This document shows, piece by piece, positions 33,801-42,554 of a DNA stretch of 64,000 bases. Under the pieces are notes generated by a model. That model did not search any database and was not told the origin of the DNA. It saw nothing but the letters and a program-made list of their open reading frames with translations. The number at the start of each line of letters is the position of its first letter. Positions within the stretch are counted from its first letter, which is position 1. The stretch comes from Thiotrichales bacterium (GTDB lineage Bacteria > Pseudomonadota > Gammaproteobacteria > Beggiatoales > Beggiatoaceae): assembly GCA_016745035.1 (NCBI GenBank), contig JADGDE010000007.1, positions 1 to 64,000 on the forward strand. The letters are read 5' to 3'. The translations under genes and the position numbers were made by a program.

Positions 33801-35503
33801 ATTATACCTTCTAAATTATAAATAGAGTCTTCTTTATTTAAAATATTTTTATCATCTAAACAAATCATATATTGGCTATTTTTATTTTCATCTTGCCTTA
33901 ATAGCTTGAAATTATGATTTATATAAAAATCTTTTACTTGAGTATTTTTATCGCTCAACAAATAATCTGAATAAACAGTATTAATACCAGTGTTTTTTAA
34001 ATTCATTAAGACATGGTTTAAAAAACATGTCTCAATCCCTCTTCCTAAAATACGGCAGCTTAATAAAAAACTATCAATATTGGCTTCATGAGCTGATATT
34101 TTTTTGATAATAATAATCCCAGTCAGTCCTTGGTTATCAAATTTATCTTTTACATCTAAAGCATAGATAACATGATTGTCGTTTAGCATTTTTTGTAAAT
34201 TTGCATCCGTATAACGCTTGGTGGTTAAATTAAATTGATTAGTTTTTTGTGTTAATTGAGCAATTCTAGGTATTGTTAATTTTGTAGCATATTGAATATT
34301 TAATGTTATATCTAAGCTTTTAATATAATCATCAATATTTTTAAAGCTGGATTCTAATTTTTTTCTATTTAAATTATTTTTATATTGTTCCTTCTTGTTC
34401 AAGTCTTCTCTGGTCAAAATATTTATTTTAAAATACTCTTCACAAATTTCTGCAAAAAATTTTAACAAAAAATAAGGGTGTTTAGGGAATTCAGGTGTGC
34501 TTACCATGGGTAATAACTGCTTAACCAGTTCTCTTTCTGTTGGGCTGTCATCAATAAAGACAAAACTATCTAAACCTAAATTTAATTCTTCAGCAATAGA
34601 TTTTATATTATCCGCTTTATTTTCCCAATTTATGCGATATGTAGATACGTCACTTTGTTTTATAATCATGAAGTGATTTTTTTCCCAAAGCTCTAACACA
34701 TCTTTTTCATTGTTTTTACTGCATATAGCTAACAATACACCTGTATTAGATAATTTTAATAATGCTTGTTGAAATTGCTCAAAAACATTTCCGGGGTATC
34801 CTCCGCCAATTTTAACACCATGAAGCCCATCTTCGCCTAATATTCCGCCCCATAACGTGTTATCTAAATCTAAAACTATGCACTTTTTTCTAATCAAATT
34901 CATTTGCAATAATTTTTTATCAAACCAAGTTTTAAAATCTTTAGTTAGGATAGGTGATATTTGCATTTTTGAAATAAAATAATATTTCCAATCAATTATT
35001 TTATTTGAATCAAATTGATGTACAAATTCAGAAAAATCTAAAAATTTTATAGCGCTAGTTTGTTCAGAAATATCTATGATTTCGGCATTTGTTTTTTTTA
35101 TTTTTATATTTATTTTTTCATTAAATTCACTTAAATTAGGGTAGTAAGTAGCTTCTAGCGAGAATATAATAAACCTTTTATTATTGGGTAATGCATTTTT
35201 TATAAATAGAATTTTTTCAAGAAAATAATCTATTTCATTAGTCAGTTTATTTAAGTCATATTTAATAGGAACTAAATAAAACCAGATGTAATTATCATAA
35301 ATTTTTTTAGGAATACTGACATCGTCATACCCAGAAAAATCTGTATTTTTATCTGAAAACAAATGCTCTACGGTAGAGTTTCTAAAAACATATGATTGCA
35401 TTATATGACATATAACTAAAGTTGATATTGGAAAAGTCGGGCTATTATAGCTAATAATTGTTTCAATGATAAGCCTTAATATGCCTTCATACCTGCGCGA
35501 CAA
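33797..35503 (-). CDS. FkbH-like HAD-superfamily protein (HAD-IIIC)
   Basis: Up to 568 aa. Contains the HAD core CIVLDLDNTLWGGILGEDG, the second-motif segment LAICSKNNEKDV and FVFIDDSPTERELVK, all diagnostic of FkbH/HAD-IIIC proteins. The last 200 residues form a GNAT-like domain, also typical. Characterised FkbH proteins dephosphorylate 1,3-bisphosphoglycerate and transfer the glyceryl group to an ACP thiol. The start is uncertain: the longest frame begins at a TTG (35503) inside the end of cmoB, while an ATG at 35401 just before NSTVEHLF fits the usual FkbH N-terminus but lacks a ribosome site. Base composition drops sharply to AT-rich at the cmoB boundary, suggesting that this gene and those downstream were acquired together. 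Confidence 0.88.
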   Translation of the reverse strand: MSRRYEGILRLIIETIISYNSPTFPISTLVICHIMQSYVFRNSTVEHLFSDKNTDFSGYDDVSIPKKIYDNYIWFYLVPIKYDLNKLTNEIDYFLEKILFIKNALPNNKRFIIFSLEATYYPNLSEFNEKINIKIKKTNAEIIDISEQTSAIKFLDFSEFVHQFDSNKIIDWKYYFISKMQISPILTKDFKTWFDKKLLQMNLIRKKCIVLDLDNTLWGGILGEDGLHGVKIGGGYPGNVFEQFQQALLKLSNTGVLLAICSKNNEKDVLELWEKNHFMIIKQSDVSTYRINWENKADNIKSIAEELNLGLDSFVFIDDSPTERELVKQLLPMVSTPEFPKHPYFLLKFFAEICEEYFKINILTREDLNKKEQYKNNLNRKKLESSFKNIDDYIKSLDITLNIQYATKLTIPRIAQLTQKTNQFNLTTKRYTDANLQKMLNDNHVIYALDVKDKFDNQGLTGIIIIKKISAHEANIDSFLLSCRILGRGIETCFLNHVLMNLKNTGINTVYSDYLLSDKNTQVKDFYINHNFKLLRQDENKNSQYMICLDDKNILNKEDSIYNLEGII

Positions 35504-36470
35504 TAATCGCCCGTTTGGGGGCTGGCAAGCCTTCGATGGTTTTGTTCACATCCTGTGGATCGAGGAAATCTTTAAGGGACTCAAATTGCATCCAGGTGCT
35601 GCGGCGTTGTTCTTCTAGGCTGGTTTGGTTGACATCGACTAACTGGGCATGTTTAAAACCACAGCGTTTGAGCCAGCTGAGCAGGGTGTCGCAACTGGGT
35701 AAAAACCAGACGTTGCGCATTTTAGCATAGCGCCCTTCGGGCACTAAGACTTCGCCTTTTTTGCCTTCAATCACCAAGGTTTCTAAGACTAACTCACCGC
35801 CTGGACGCAGGCAATCGCGCAGGGTCATCAGGTGTTCTAATGGCGATTTACGATGATATAGCACTCCCATGGAAAACACGGTATCAAAGGCTTGTAGGCG
35901 TGCTGGTAGGGCTTCTATCCCTAAAGGCAATACTTGGAAATTATCCGGTTGGATAAAATGGGCGATGCTGTAAAACTGCATAACGCTGAGTAAACTGGGA
36001 TCAATACCGATGACATAGCGCGCGCCCGCACCTAGCATACGCCAGCCATGATAGCCGTTGCCACAACCGACATCTAGTACGAGCCGTTGCTCTAGGCTGT
36101 GAATATGGGGCTGTAGTCTTTGCCATTTCCAATCTGAGCGCCATTCGGTATCAATATCGACCCCATGTATATGAAAAGGCCCTTTGCGCCAAGGGTGAAA
36201 GCGTTGTAGTGCTTGGGTTAGGGCGTAGGTGTTCGCTTGTGTTTCCGAGTGACTGACATGCACACAGTCTTGATCGAGTAGACATTTGTCAGCACTTAAT
36301 TCTGGTAGTTTGTCGATAGTGCTCAGCCAGTCGTTTAGGTTGCCATGTTGCTCGGGGTCAAGGGCTTGTTCAACTTGCGTTTGTAAATCGGTAAGATGGC
36401 GACACAGTTTGCTGTCATTAAGGGCGGCGACTTGGGTGAGTGGCGTGCGATAGGGGGGCAATGAATTCAC
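35487..36470 (-). CDS. cmoB: tRNA U34 carboxymethyltransferase CmoB
   Basis: 327 aa. Transfers the carboxymethyl group of carboxy-SAM to 5-hydroxyuridine at tRNA wobble position 34. The SAM fold shows LVLDVGCGNGYHGWRMLGAG, GIDPSLLSVMQFYSI, FDTVFSMGVLYHRKSPLEHL and LRPGGELVLETLVI, all characteristic of CmoB. The N-terminal domain of about 90 residues is also family-like. Starts at GTG one base after the waaF stop. No cmoA beside it. GC-richer than the FkbH gene that follows. Confidence 0.95.
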   Translation of the reverse strand: MNSLPPYRTPLTQVAALNDSKLCRHLTDLQTQVEQALDPEQHGNLNDWLSTIDKLPELSADKCLLDQDCVHVSHSETQANTYALTQALQRFHPWRKGPFHIHGVDIDTEWRSDWKWQRLQPHIHSLEQRLVLDVGCGNGYHGWRMLGAGARYVIGIDPSLLSVMQFYSIAHFIQPDNFQVLPLGIEALPARLQAFDTVFSMGVLYHRKSPLEHLMTLRDCLRPGGELVLETLVIEGKKGEVLVPEGRYAKMRNVWFLPSCDTLLSWLKRCGFKHAQLVDVNQTSLEEQRRSTWMQFESLKDFLDPQDVNKTIEGLPAPKRAIIVAQV

Positions 36471-36471
36471 G

Positions 36472-37521
36472 TTAAAGTGCTTTTATGTTGATTTGTTCAA
36501 TTTGCCCCATGCTGTCTAGTCCAGTTAAGACTTGATCTGGGCTAATGTCAGCAAGGCAGCGCGGTGTACCTTTAGGGCAGCTGCGTTTAAAACAGGGGGC
36601 ACAGTCTAAATTCAGGCTAAGAATATGCGCTTTGGGGCTAAGTGGTGGGGTGAAATTGGGATCTGAAGAACCATACAGCGCAATCAGGGGTTTATCTAAA
36701 GCAGCAGCAATATGCATCAGCCCTGAGTCATTGCTAACCACTTTTTGACTTAATGCTAATATATCAATGACTTCGGTTAAGTTAGTTTTGCCACATAAAT
36801 TAAGGGCTTTTGCCTCAGTAGCGAGAATTTCATCGCCGACTTTTTTGTCTTTTTCCGAACCGAGTAAGCACACTTGCCAGCCTTTTTGGATATAAGCTTG
36901 AGCCACTTCTGCATAGTGTGTGCTCGGCCAGCGTTTTGCTTCACCATATTCGGCCCCGGGACATAGCGCTAATATAGGGTGTTCAGCAGCTAAGTTAAAT
37001 TTGGTTGCTGTTTCTAATAATGAATTGCCCTCTGATAACAGGGCTGGTTTGTGAATTTTGGGAAGCTGGGCATTAGGGGATTGTGCAAGGGCAACAAATC
37101 TATCAACAGTACGGGTGAGTTTGTCTTTATCCAGTTTGCGAATATCGTTGAGTAGCGGGTAACGCCATTCACCGATAAACCCCGTGCGTTTAGGAATGCC
37201 TGCAATACGTACGGCGAGAGCGGATTTAAATGAATTTGGTAACACAATGGCTTGATCGTAGTGATATTGTTTTAGTTCTTGTGCTTGTTGGTAACGCTCT
37301 GTCAGTCCTAAACGTCCATGCCCAATTGATTGGGTAAAGGTTTTGTCAATTTCTGGCATCCGTTGCGTTAAGGCGGCGCTCCAAGCTGGGGCAAGCACAT
37401 CGATGTATGCCTCCGGGTGTTGCTGTTTGAGTTGTTTGAATAGGCTTTGTGCCATCACCATGTCTCCTACCCATGCAGGAGCGACGATAAGGTAACGATA
37501 AGCAGTTTGTGTCGAAGTCAT
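36472..37521 (-). CDS. waaF: ADP-heptose:LPS heptosyltransferase II
   Basis: 349 aa, GT9 family. Adds the second heptose to the lipopolysaccharide inner core in the cytoplasm-facing membrane. YLIVAPAWVGDMVMAQSLF, KRTGFIGEWRYPLLNDIR, LALCPGAEYGEAKRWP and VSNDSGLMHIAAALDKPLIALYGSSDP match WaaF. It shows the organism makes a heptose-containing LPS. The gene precedes cmoB with one base between them. Confidence 0.94.
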   Translation of the reverse strand: MTSTQTAYRYLIVAPAWVGDMVMAQSLFKQLKQQHPEAYIDVLAPAWSAALTQRMPEIDKTFTQSIGHGRLGLTERYQQAQELKQYHYDQAIVLPNSFKSALAVRIAGIPKRTGFIGEWRYPLLNDIRKLDKDKLTRTVDRFVALAQSPNAQLPKIHKPALLSEGNSLLETATKFNLAAEHPILALCPGAEYGEAKRWPSTHYAEVAQAYIQKGWQVCLLGSEKDKKVGDEILATEAKALNLCGKTNLTEVIDILALSQKVVSNDSGLMHIAAALDKPLIALYGSSDPNFTPPLSPKAHILSLNLDCAPCFKRSCPKGTPRCLADISPDQVLTGLDSMGQIEQINIKAL

Positions 37522-37569
37522 AGCATTACTCTGTGTATTTTTTGTGATTGAAATGCACCTTCAAACTGC

Positions 37570-37603
37570 AAAAAGAGCGCCGTTAATTACGGATATGGCG
37601 CTC
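37570..37603 (-). terminator. rho-independent terminator after the Met/Pro-rich secreted protein gene
   Basis: Arms GAGCGCC / GGCGCTC around a 15-base loop, followed on the minus strand by five T. Lies just after the stop at 37612. Confidence 0.75.
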
Positions 37604-37611
37604 GACAGTTT

Positions 37612-38382
37612 TTAATCAAACAAGCCCCGATAAGTGCTGCTATTGGGTTGAGTGGGCATGGGACGACCTTGAGGGGGTTGAGGTGCGATTCCTTGTTTTG
37701 GGGCTTTGCTACCGACAATAGTCACCGCAGTATTGCCCGGTGATGGATTGACCTGATAAGCAGGTGTCGGTTGGTAGCTGCTTGTGGCTCTAGCTGGTAT
37801 GGTATTGCTTAATTGGGGCGGGGTATTTTTAAAAGGTGTCCAGCCATCACCATGATAACTACCACGACCATTAGGTTTTCCATAGTTGTTCAGAGATTGC
37901 GCCGATGTTTGCTTGTGCTGATTACTTTTGCTGGATGCATTTACCGCTGGCACATAAGTTTGTGGAGCCGATTGTTGCTGCCAAATATTGGGGCGCGCTT
38001 GATGTTGGGATGGATAAACCGTGCGGGGTTGTTGTGGATTCCAAGGGTTGATATTGCGCATGCCTTTACCTTGTGCCGCATCATAAAAAGTATTGGGCAT
38101 ACTATTCATCGTTCCCGGCATATCTTGTCCAATATTTTGTAAAATATTGCCCATGTTTCGGGCATCATAAACATTGGGTGGCGTAAATTGCACTTGTGGG
38201 ATTTGTGGGTCGGGCATCATGGATAAGGGATCCATGTTGGAAAAAGGCACCCGATTCATATCATTCATGTTTCTTGGCATTTGTTGCATAAACCCCATTG
38301 GGTTCATCGCTGAATTCCACCAATCAGCATTCACAGAGGTTTGCAGCAACAAGCTGCTAATTAACAATAAACGGTATTTCAT
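37612..38382 (-). CDS. Met/Pro/Asn-rich secreted protein of unknown function
   Basis: 256 aa from the ATG at 38382, which has AAGGA six bases upstream and gives a proper signal peptide (MKYRLLLISSLLLQTSVNA, cut before DWW). The longest frame adds 62 unlikely residues. The mature protein begins DWWNSAMNPMGFMQQM and continues with Met, Asn and Pro-rich repeats, then Gln/Ser/Pro-rich disordered sequence. The opening D-W-W and the aromatic, Asn-rich style faintly recall sulfur globule envelope proteins of sulfur bacteria, which is speculative. It is last in a run with the two uncharacterised genes at 38415 and 38939 and is closed by a terminator. Confidence 0.72.
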   Translation of the reverse strand: MKYRLLLISSLLLQTSVNADWWNSAMNPMGFMQQMPRNMNDMNRVPFSNMDPLSMMPDPQIPQVQFTPPNVYDARNMGNILQNIGQDMPGTMNSMPNTFYDAAQGKGMRNINPWNPQQPRTVYPSQHQARPNIWQQQSAPQTYVPAVNASSKSNQHKQTSAQSLNNYGKPNGRGSYHGDGWTPFKNTPPQLSNTIPARATSSYQPTPAYQVNPSPGNTAVTIVGSKAPKQGIAPQPPQGRPMPTQPNSSTYRGLFD

Positions 38383-38414
38383 CATATGTCCTTGAGATAA
38401 AATAAAAAGCGAGG

Positions 38415-38939
38415 CTAACCAATGTGGCGTTTTATCCAGATAAAAATTAGTTGGCGCGCTCCCCAATATAGCCCTAAAGCCAACAAAAAAGCTATGCTTA
38501 AAGCAAAAAATAATTGTGACCATGCTTGCCATTGAGCGGCGAGCAAGTTTTGCCAGTCTTGCCACCATAGCGCTACGGCGCTTACTATACTACTTAAAGC
38601 CAGACTGAGTGATTGCAAGGCTTGTTTAAATTTCACTAAAGGAGCCAGTTGCTTTTTTAGCTGCTTTTGGTGTTGTTCATAAGCACTTAACCAATCAGGC
38701 GTTGGGGGATCTGTCGGTACGGGGACTGATTGCATGATATCGCCACTGAGTTGTACATAGGTACGAAAATAGCCTGTATTGCCATTGTTATCAAAATGCG
38801 TTTCTACTTCAAGCCCGCCGTCTGCAAATAAGGCTTGAACTTGTTCTGGTAATTGGCTTTTATGTAGCCATTGTTTTTTCCATAGCCGCAAACGCGCGTA
38901 TAAGTGGCGTTTGAATTTTTTCCAGCCATCAGACAGCAC
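38415..38939 (-). CDS. membrane protein of unknown function
   Basis: 174 aa, starting at a GTG that shares its first G with the preceding stop (TAGTG). A basic N-terminus (KKFKRHLYARLRLWKKQW) leads to a soluble part and two C-terminal membrane helices (about residues 105-125 and 145-165). It is Trp-rich near the membrane. No family recognised. Translationally coupled to the 282-aa gene upstream, so the two probably act together. Confidence 0.75.
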   Translation of the reverse strand: MLSDGWKKFKRHLYARLRLWKKQWLHKSQLPEQVQALFADGGLEVETHFDNNGNTGYFRTYVQLSGDIMQSVPVPTDPPTPDWLSAYEQHQKQLKKQLAPLVKFKQALQSLSLALSSIVSAVALWWQDWQNLLAAQWQAWSQLFFALSIAFLLALGLYWGARQLIFIWIKRHIG

Positions 38940-39787
38940 TATTTTTTCCCAAATAAACTAGAAAAAAAGCCAGTTTTTTCTGCTTCATGCTGTGGTTTTT
39001 TAATTTTTTTAACTGGTTTTGTCATCTCTTTTTCTAATGCCTTGGCTTGTTTTTCCTCAGCTTCATGCTGTTTGAGCTCGGCTAAAATTTTTTCACGTTG
39101 TATTTGTTTTGCATCACGGGCTTTACCTGCCCAAGTATGGGAGATTTTATAACTTTTAAGGGGATTGTCCACATTAGCTCGGGTGATGAACATGGCTAAT
39201 TGGTCAAAAAAATCATCGCTGAAATGATCCACGGGAACTAAATAGGTCTCCTTGCCTAACACCGGAAAATTTTGTGTATGAACTTCTATCCCTGAATTTT
39301 CCAAGTTGCCTTTAAAATTGATTTGCGCCACAACCTCACCTTGAATTTCAAACACCGCACGTAAAAATTGTGATTTGGCATCATTGACTTGGCGATACTT
39401 GAACTTGGTGTTGTGCTTCCAAAGATAATCTTTATATTCTTCCATTTTGGCTATACTTTTGACTTCAAAACGCTGCTTTAATTCACCATGACTAAACATG
39501 CGTACGAAAAAATCATCATCCACTTTGTGGTAACTGCTTAAAATATATTCATCTTGAAATAATTTTAATAAAGGTCCCACACCAGGAAGTTCATAATGTA
39601 CAGGGGTTTTAGGTTGTATTTTTGCCAATTGCTGAGTCACTTCATGGAAATATTGATAGGCTTTCTCTAAGCGTGGGCGCACTTTGGTATCATAAATCGC
39701 AGTCAATTGCCCTTCCGTTTGACCCTCCGCTTTTTTTTCTTCTTCAACGTCTGTGGCTTGTTGTTTTAACTGGTCTAGATAACTCAT
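38939..39787 (-). CDS. cytoplasmic protein of unknown function
   Basis: 282 aa. AGGAG lies six bases before the ATG. It has no signal peptide or membrane helices. The N-terminal part is helical (SYLDQLKQQATDVEEEKKAE), the middle looks alpha/beta (residues 75-200), and the C-terminus is highly charged, Lys/Glu-rich and coiled, ending GFFSSLFGKK. No family recognised. First gene of a unit with the membrane protein at 38415 and perhaps the secreted protein at 37612. Confidence 0.78.
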   Translation of the reverse strand: MSYLDQLKQQATDVEEEKKAEGQTEGQLTAIYDTKVRPRLEKAYQYFHEVTQQLAKIQPKTPVHYELPGVGPLLKLFQDEYILSSYHKVDDDFFVRMFSHGELKQRFEVKSIAKMEEYKDYLWKHNTKFKYRQVNDAKSQFLRAVFEIQGEVVAQINFKGNLENSGIEVHTQNFPVLGKETYLVPVDHFSDDFFDQLAMFITRANVDNPLKSYKISHTWAGKARDAKQIQREKILAELKQHEAEEKQAKALEKEMTKPVKKIKKPQHEAEKTGFFSSLFGKK

Positions 39788-39850
39788 TGTATTCTCCTAG
39801 AAACCATTTCTAATGATGTACTTTACTTGGTCTTCACGTCAATAAAATAA

Positions 39851-39933
39851 CTGATGTTACGCAAAGGCTAAACCATTAGGCAGGTGGAAAACCCACCTAC
39901 GGTGACAAAAACAGTGTTAATGCGTAACATCAG
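39851..39933 (+). repeat. MITE-like repeat, copy 5 (short form)
   Basis: 83 bases with perfect ends CTGATGTTACGCA / TGCGTAACATCAG and the ATTAGGCAGGTGGAAAA segment, but no internal long-form hairpin. Lies between the divergent genes at 39787 and 40001. Confidence 0.88.
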
Positions 39934-39945
39934 TAACTAAAATAC

Positions 39946-39974
39946 TCGAACAGTAAGATTTTACCAAGTATAAT
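39946..39974 (+). promoter_or_regulatory. predicted promoter of the cupin gene
   Basis: TCGAAC (-35), a 17-base spacer and a perfect TATAAT (-10), starting just outside MITE copy 5. Confidence 0.5.
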
Positions 39975-40000
39975 GGTAGTTTTGAACCAAGGTAGGTGTG

Positions 40001-40282
40001 ATGAGCGATCAAATTACCATAGAACATAACCCCAGCCCGATGAAGTTGGAAGTGATGCATGTTGATAGTTGGGCGATTTGGAGCAAAGAAGTCTCTAGTT
40101 TTCCATGGCAATACGAACAAACAGAAACCTGCTATATATTAGAGGGCGAAGTGATTGTCACCCCTAATGGCAGCGAACCGGTGACACTTAAAGCAAAAGA
40201 TTTAGTCACTTTTCCAAAAGGCATGTCCTGTCATTGGCAGGTAATTAAGCCTATCAAAAAACATTACCAATTTAGTCATTAA
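40001..40282 (+). CDS. small cupin-domain protein
   Basis: 93 aa from the ATG at 40001 (AAGG eight bases upstream; a GTG one codon earlier is possible). A single cupin barrel of the DUF861/Cupin_3 type: ETCYILEGEVIVTPNG carries the first cupin motif and LVTFPKGMSCHWQV the second. The classic two-His motif is reduced here, so metal binding is uncertain. Members of this group include stress and catabolic proteins of unclear activity. Single gene; its stop codon touches the end of MITE copy 6. Confidence 0.82.
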   Translation: MSDQITIEHNPSPMKLEVMHVDSWAIWSKEVSSFPWQYEQTETCYILEGEVIVTPNGSEPVTLKAKDLVTFPKGMSCHWQVIKPIKKHYQFSH

Positions 40283-40367
40283 CTGATGTTACACACTAAG
40301 CCTGTTTTTATCTCAATATTGTGGTTTTCCACCGGCCTAGTGGTATTTAGTCTTTGCGTAACCCCCG
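40283..40367 (-). repeat. MITE-like repeat, copy 6 (short form, reversed)
   Basis: 85 bases. One end is CTGATGTTACACA; the other (TTTGCGTAACCCCCG) has diverged. It begins at the base after the cupin stop codon, and the extended end sequence overlaps that stop. Confidence 0.78.
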
Positions 40368-40477
40368 TAATTAAGCAAATGATTGCCTCATGACAGCGAT
40401 AGCATTGTCTGACGCTCAAATGCCATTATCGTTTTTGTTAAAAACCATCTTCACTTTACCGATGTCACAAAACCACC

Positions 40478-41551
40478 ATGACTGATCTCAACACTGTCCG
40501 TAATCAAATTGATGCATTGGATGAACAAATCCAAGCCTTATTGACCGAACGCGCCAATCTCTCAATGCAAGTAGCCCGAGCTAAACTTGCCGAGGATTCC
40601 AACCCTGATTTTTACCGACCCGAGCGGGAAGCGGAGGTATTGCGCATGGTGGTCGAGCGCAATCAAGGCCCTTTGAGCAATGATGTCTTAGTCGGCTTTT
40701 TTAAGGACATTATGTCCGCTTCGCTTGCCTTGCAACGCCCCTCGAAAGTCGCTTATTTAGGCCCTGAGGGAACCTATACCGAAGCAGCAGCCGTTGGACA
40801 TTTTAAACATGCTATCGAAAAAATGCCTTTGCAAACTATTCGTGAAGTGTTTCACAGCGTTAGCACGGGGGCAGCTAAATATGGTGTTGTCCCCATAGAA
40901 AATTCTACCGAGGGCGGCGTGACCCAAACCTTGGATATGTTGCTGAACAGTCCTTTGAATATTTGTGGTGAGACTGAATTGGCGATTCATCATTGTCTTT
41001 TATCGCAAGCTGCTTTAGATGAAATTAAAATCATTTATTCACATCAACAATCTTTAGGGCAATGTCGTTTATGGTTGGAACAACACGCCCCCCATATTGA
41101 ACGGGTGGCAGTGAATAGTAATGCCGAGGCAGCAAAACTAGCGGCTGAAGATAAAACAGCAGCGGCGATTGCGGGGGCAAATAACGCGGATTTGTACCAA
41201 TTACAAATTTTAGCCAGCAATATCGAAGATGAGGCAGAAAATACCACGCGCTTTGCTATTATTGGTAAACAACAAGTACTCACTTCAGGGGACGACAAAA
41301 CCTCCTTGGTATTATCAACCCATGACAAAGCAGGGGCTTTACATGATTTGCTTGGCTGCCTTGTGCAACATGACATTAATTTATCCCGTGTTGAATCTCG
41401 CCCTGCCCAACATAGTGCTTGGCAATATGTGTTTTTCATTGACTTAGAGGGACATATTGACGATCCTAAGGTCAAAATGGCTCTATCACAATTGGTTAGC
41501 CATTGCACCTTGTTCAAACATTTGGGTTCTTATCCCAGAATTATCAGCTAA
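40478..41551 (+). CDS. pheA: bifunctional chorismate mutase / prephenate dehydratase (P-protein)
   Basis: 357 aa. Converts chorismate to prephenate and then to phenylpyruvate in phenylalanine synthesis. N-terminal AroQ chorismate mutase (about 1-90, RNQIDALDEQIQALLTERA and FYRPEREAEVL), prephenate dehydratase (about 90-265, AYLGPEGTYTEAAA, VVPIENSTEGGV, and the Thr-containing NTTRFAIIG), and C-terminal ACT domain (about 275-357) with the phenylalanine-binding ESRPAQHSAWQYVFFID, so feedback inhibition by phenylalanine is expected. Followed by ribF 12 bases later. serC/hisC/aroA, frequent partners, are not adjacent. Weak ribosome site. Confidence 0.96.
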   Translation: MTDLNTVRNQIDALDEQIQALLTERANLSMQVARAKLAEDSNPDFYRPEREAEVLRMVVERNQGPLSNDVLVGFFKDIMSASLALQRPSKVAYLGPEGTYTEAAAVGHFKHAIEKMPLQTIREVFHSVSTGAAKYGVVPIENSTEGGVTQTLDMLLNSPLNICGETELAIHHCLLSQAALDEIKIIYSHQQSLGQCRLWLEQHAPHIERVAVNSNAEAAKLAAEDKTAAAIAGANNADLYQLQILASNIEDEAENTTRFAIIGKQQVLTSGDDKTSLVLSTHDKAGALHDLLGCLVQHDINLSRVESRPAQHSAWQYVFFIDLEGHIDDPKVKMALSQLVSHCTLFKHLGSYPRIIS

Positions 41552-41563
41552 TATGGCACCAAC

Positions 41564-42514
41564 ATGGAATTGATTCGTAACCTGGCACAACTTGCCCCAC
41601 GGCATTATGGCTGTGTTGCCACTATTGGTAATTTTGATGGTGTGCATCGAGGACACCAACAAGTGTTTCAACAATTACAACAGCAAGCCGATATTTTAGA
41701 ATTGCCTAGCACGGTGATTTGTTTTGAGCCGCATCCAAAGGAATTATTTGATGCCGAAACCGCGCCCAGCCGTTTGAGTCGTTTGCGGGAAAAAGTACAA
41801 TTAATTAGTCGTTATCAAGCCGATCGGATTTTGTGTTTGGATTTTAATCAGACAATGGCAAACTTAGAACCCGAGGACTTTATCAAACAAATTCTTGTGG
41901 ATGGTTTAGGTATTCGCTATTTAATTGTCGGTGATGACTTTCGCTTTGGTAAAAAACGCCGTGGTGATTTTCAATGTTTACATGATTTGGGTAAAGAACA
42001 CGGCTTTTGTGTCAACCACATGCATACTTACTCTATTCATAACGAACGGGTCAGTAGCACCCGTGTTCGTGAAGCGCTGGAGAGCAACCAACTCAGCCTT
42101 GCCGCTCGCCTTTTAGGCCGCCCCTATAGTATGACCGGTCGTGTTGTACACGGTAACGCCCTTGGGCGCACCTTAGGTTTTCCAACGGCGAATATCCGCT
42201 TACATCGCCTTAAAAGTCCGATTAAAGGTATTTTTATGGTGCAGGTCACCGGAGCAACGGATGATGGCAGTACAGTAAGAGGGCTTGCGAATTTAGGCAC
42301 GCGCCCGGTACTTAAAGATGGCAAGCAAGAAATGTTGCTTGAAGTACATATATTAGATTTTTCCGGGGATTTATACGGTAAATATCTTGAAGTGCAATTT
42401 ATTCACAAATTACGTGATGAACGTGATTTTGATTCTTTGGAAGCCTTAACCGAACAAATGCAAGCGGATGAAGTACAAGCACGGCACTTATTTGGTAAAA
42501 AACCCGCGCTATGA
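41564..42514 (+). CDS. ribF: bifunctional riboflavin kinase / FAD synthetase
   Basis: 316 aa. Phosphorylates riboflavin to FMN and adenylylates FMN to FAD. The N-terminal adenylyltransferase shows ATIGNFDGVHRGHQQVF (nucleotidyltransferase HxGH-type site), VGDDFRFGKKRRGD and VSSTRVREAL. The C-terminal flavokinase shows GRPYSMTGRVVHGNALGRTL, GFPTANI, GLANLGTRP and LLEVHILDFSGDLYG. Cotranscribed with pheA. The usual ileS/lspA neighbours are absent. Confidence 0.96.
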   Translation: MELIRNLAQLAPRHYGCVATIGNFDGVHRGHQQVFQQLQQQADILELPSTVICFEPHPKELFDAETAPSRLSRLREKVQLISRYQADRILCLDFNQTMANLEPEDFIKQILVDGLGIRYLIVGDDFRFGKKRRGDFQCLHDLGKEHGFCVNHMHTYSIHNERVSSTRVREALESNQLSLAARLLGRPYSMTGRVVHGNALGRTLGFPTANIRLHRLKSPIKGIFMVQVTGATDDGSTVRGLANLGTRPVLKDGKQEMLLEVHILDFSGDLYGKYLEVQFIHKLRDERDFDSLEALTEQMQADEVQARHLFGKKPAL

Positions 42515-42525
42515 TGTCAGCTTGA

Positions 42526-42543
42526 GCGGGACTAAAGTCCCGC
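42526..42543. repeat. palindromic unit between ribF and the exporter gene
   Basis: GCGGGACT AA AGTCCCGC, a perfect hairpin and a relative of the unit at 3572-3587. Lies between two convergent genes, so it may act as a two-way terminator. Confidence 0.65.
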
Positions 42544-42554
42544 TTCCATTATGA

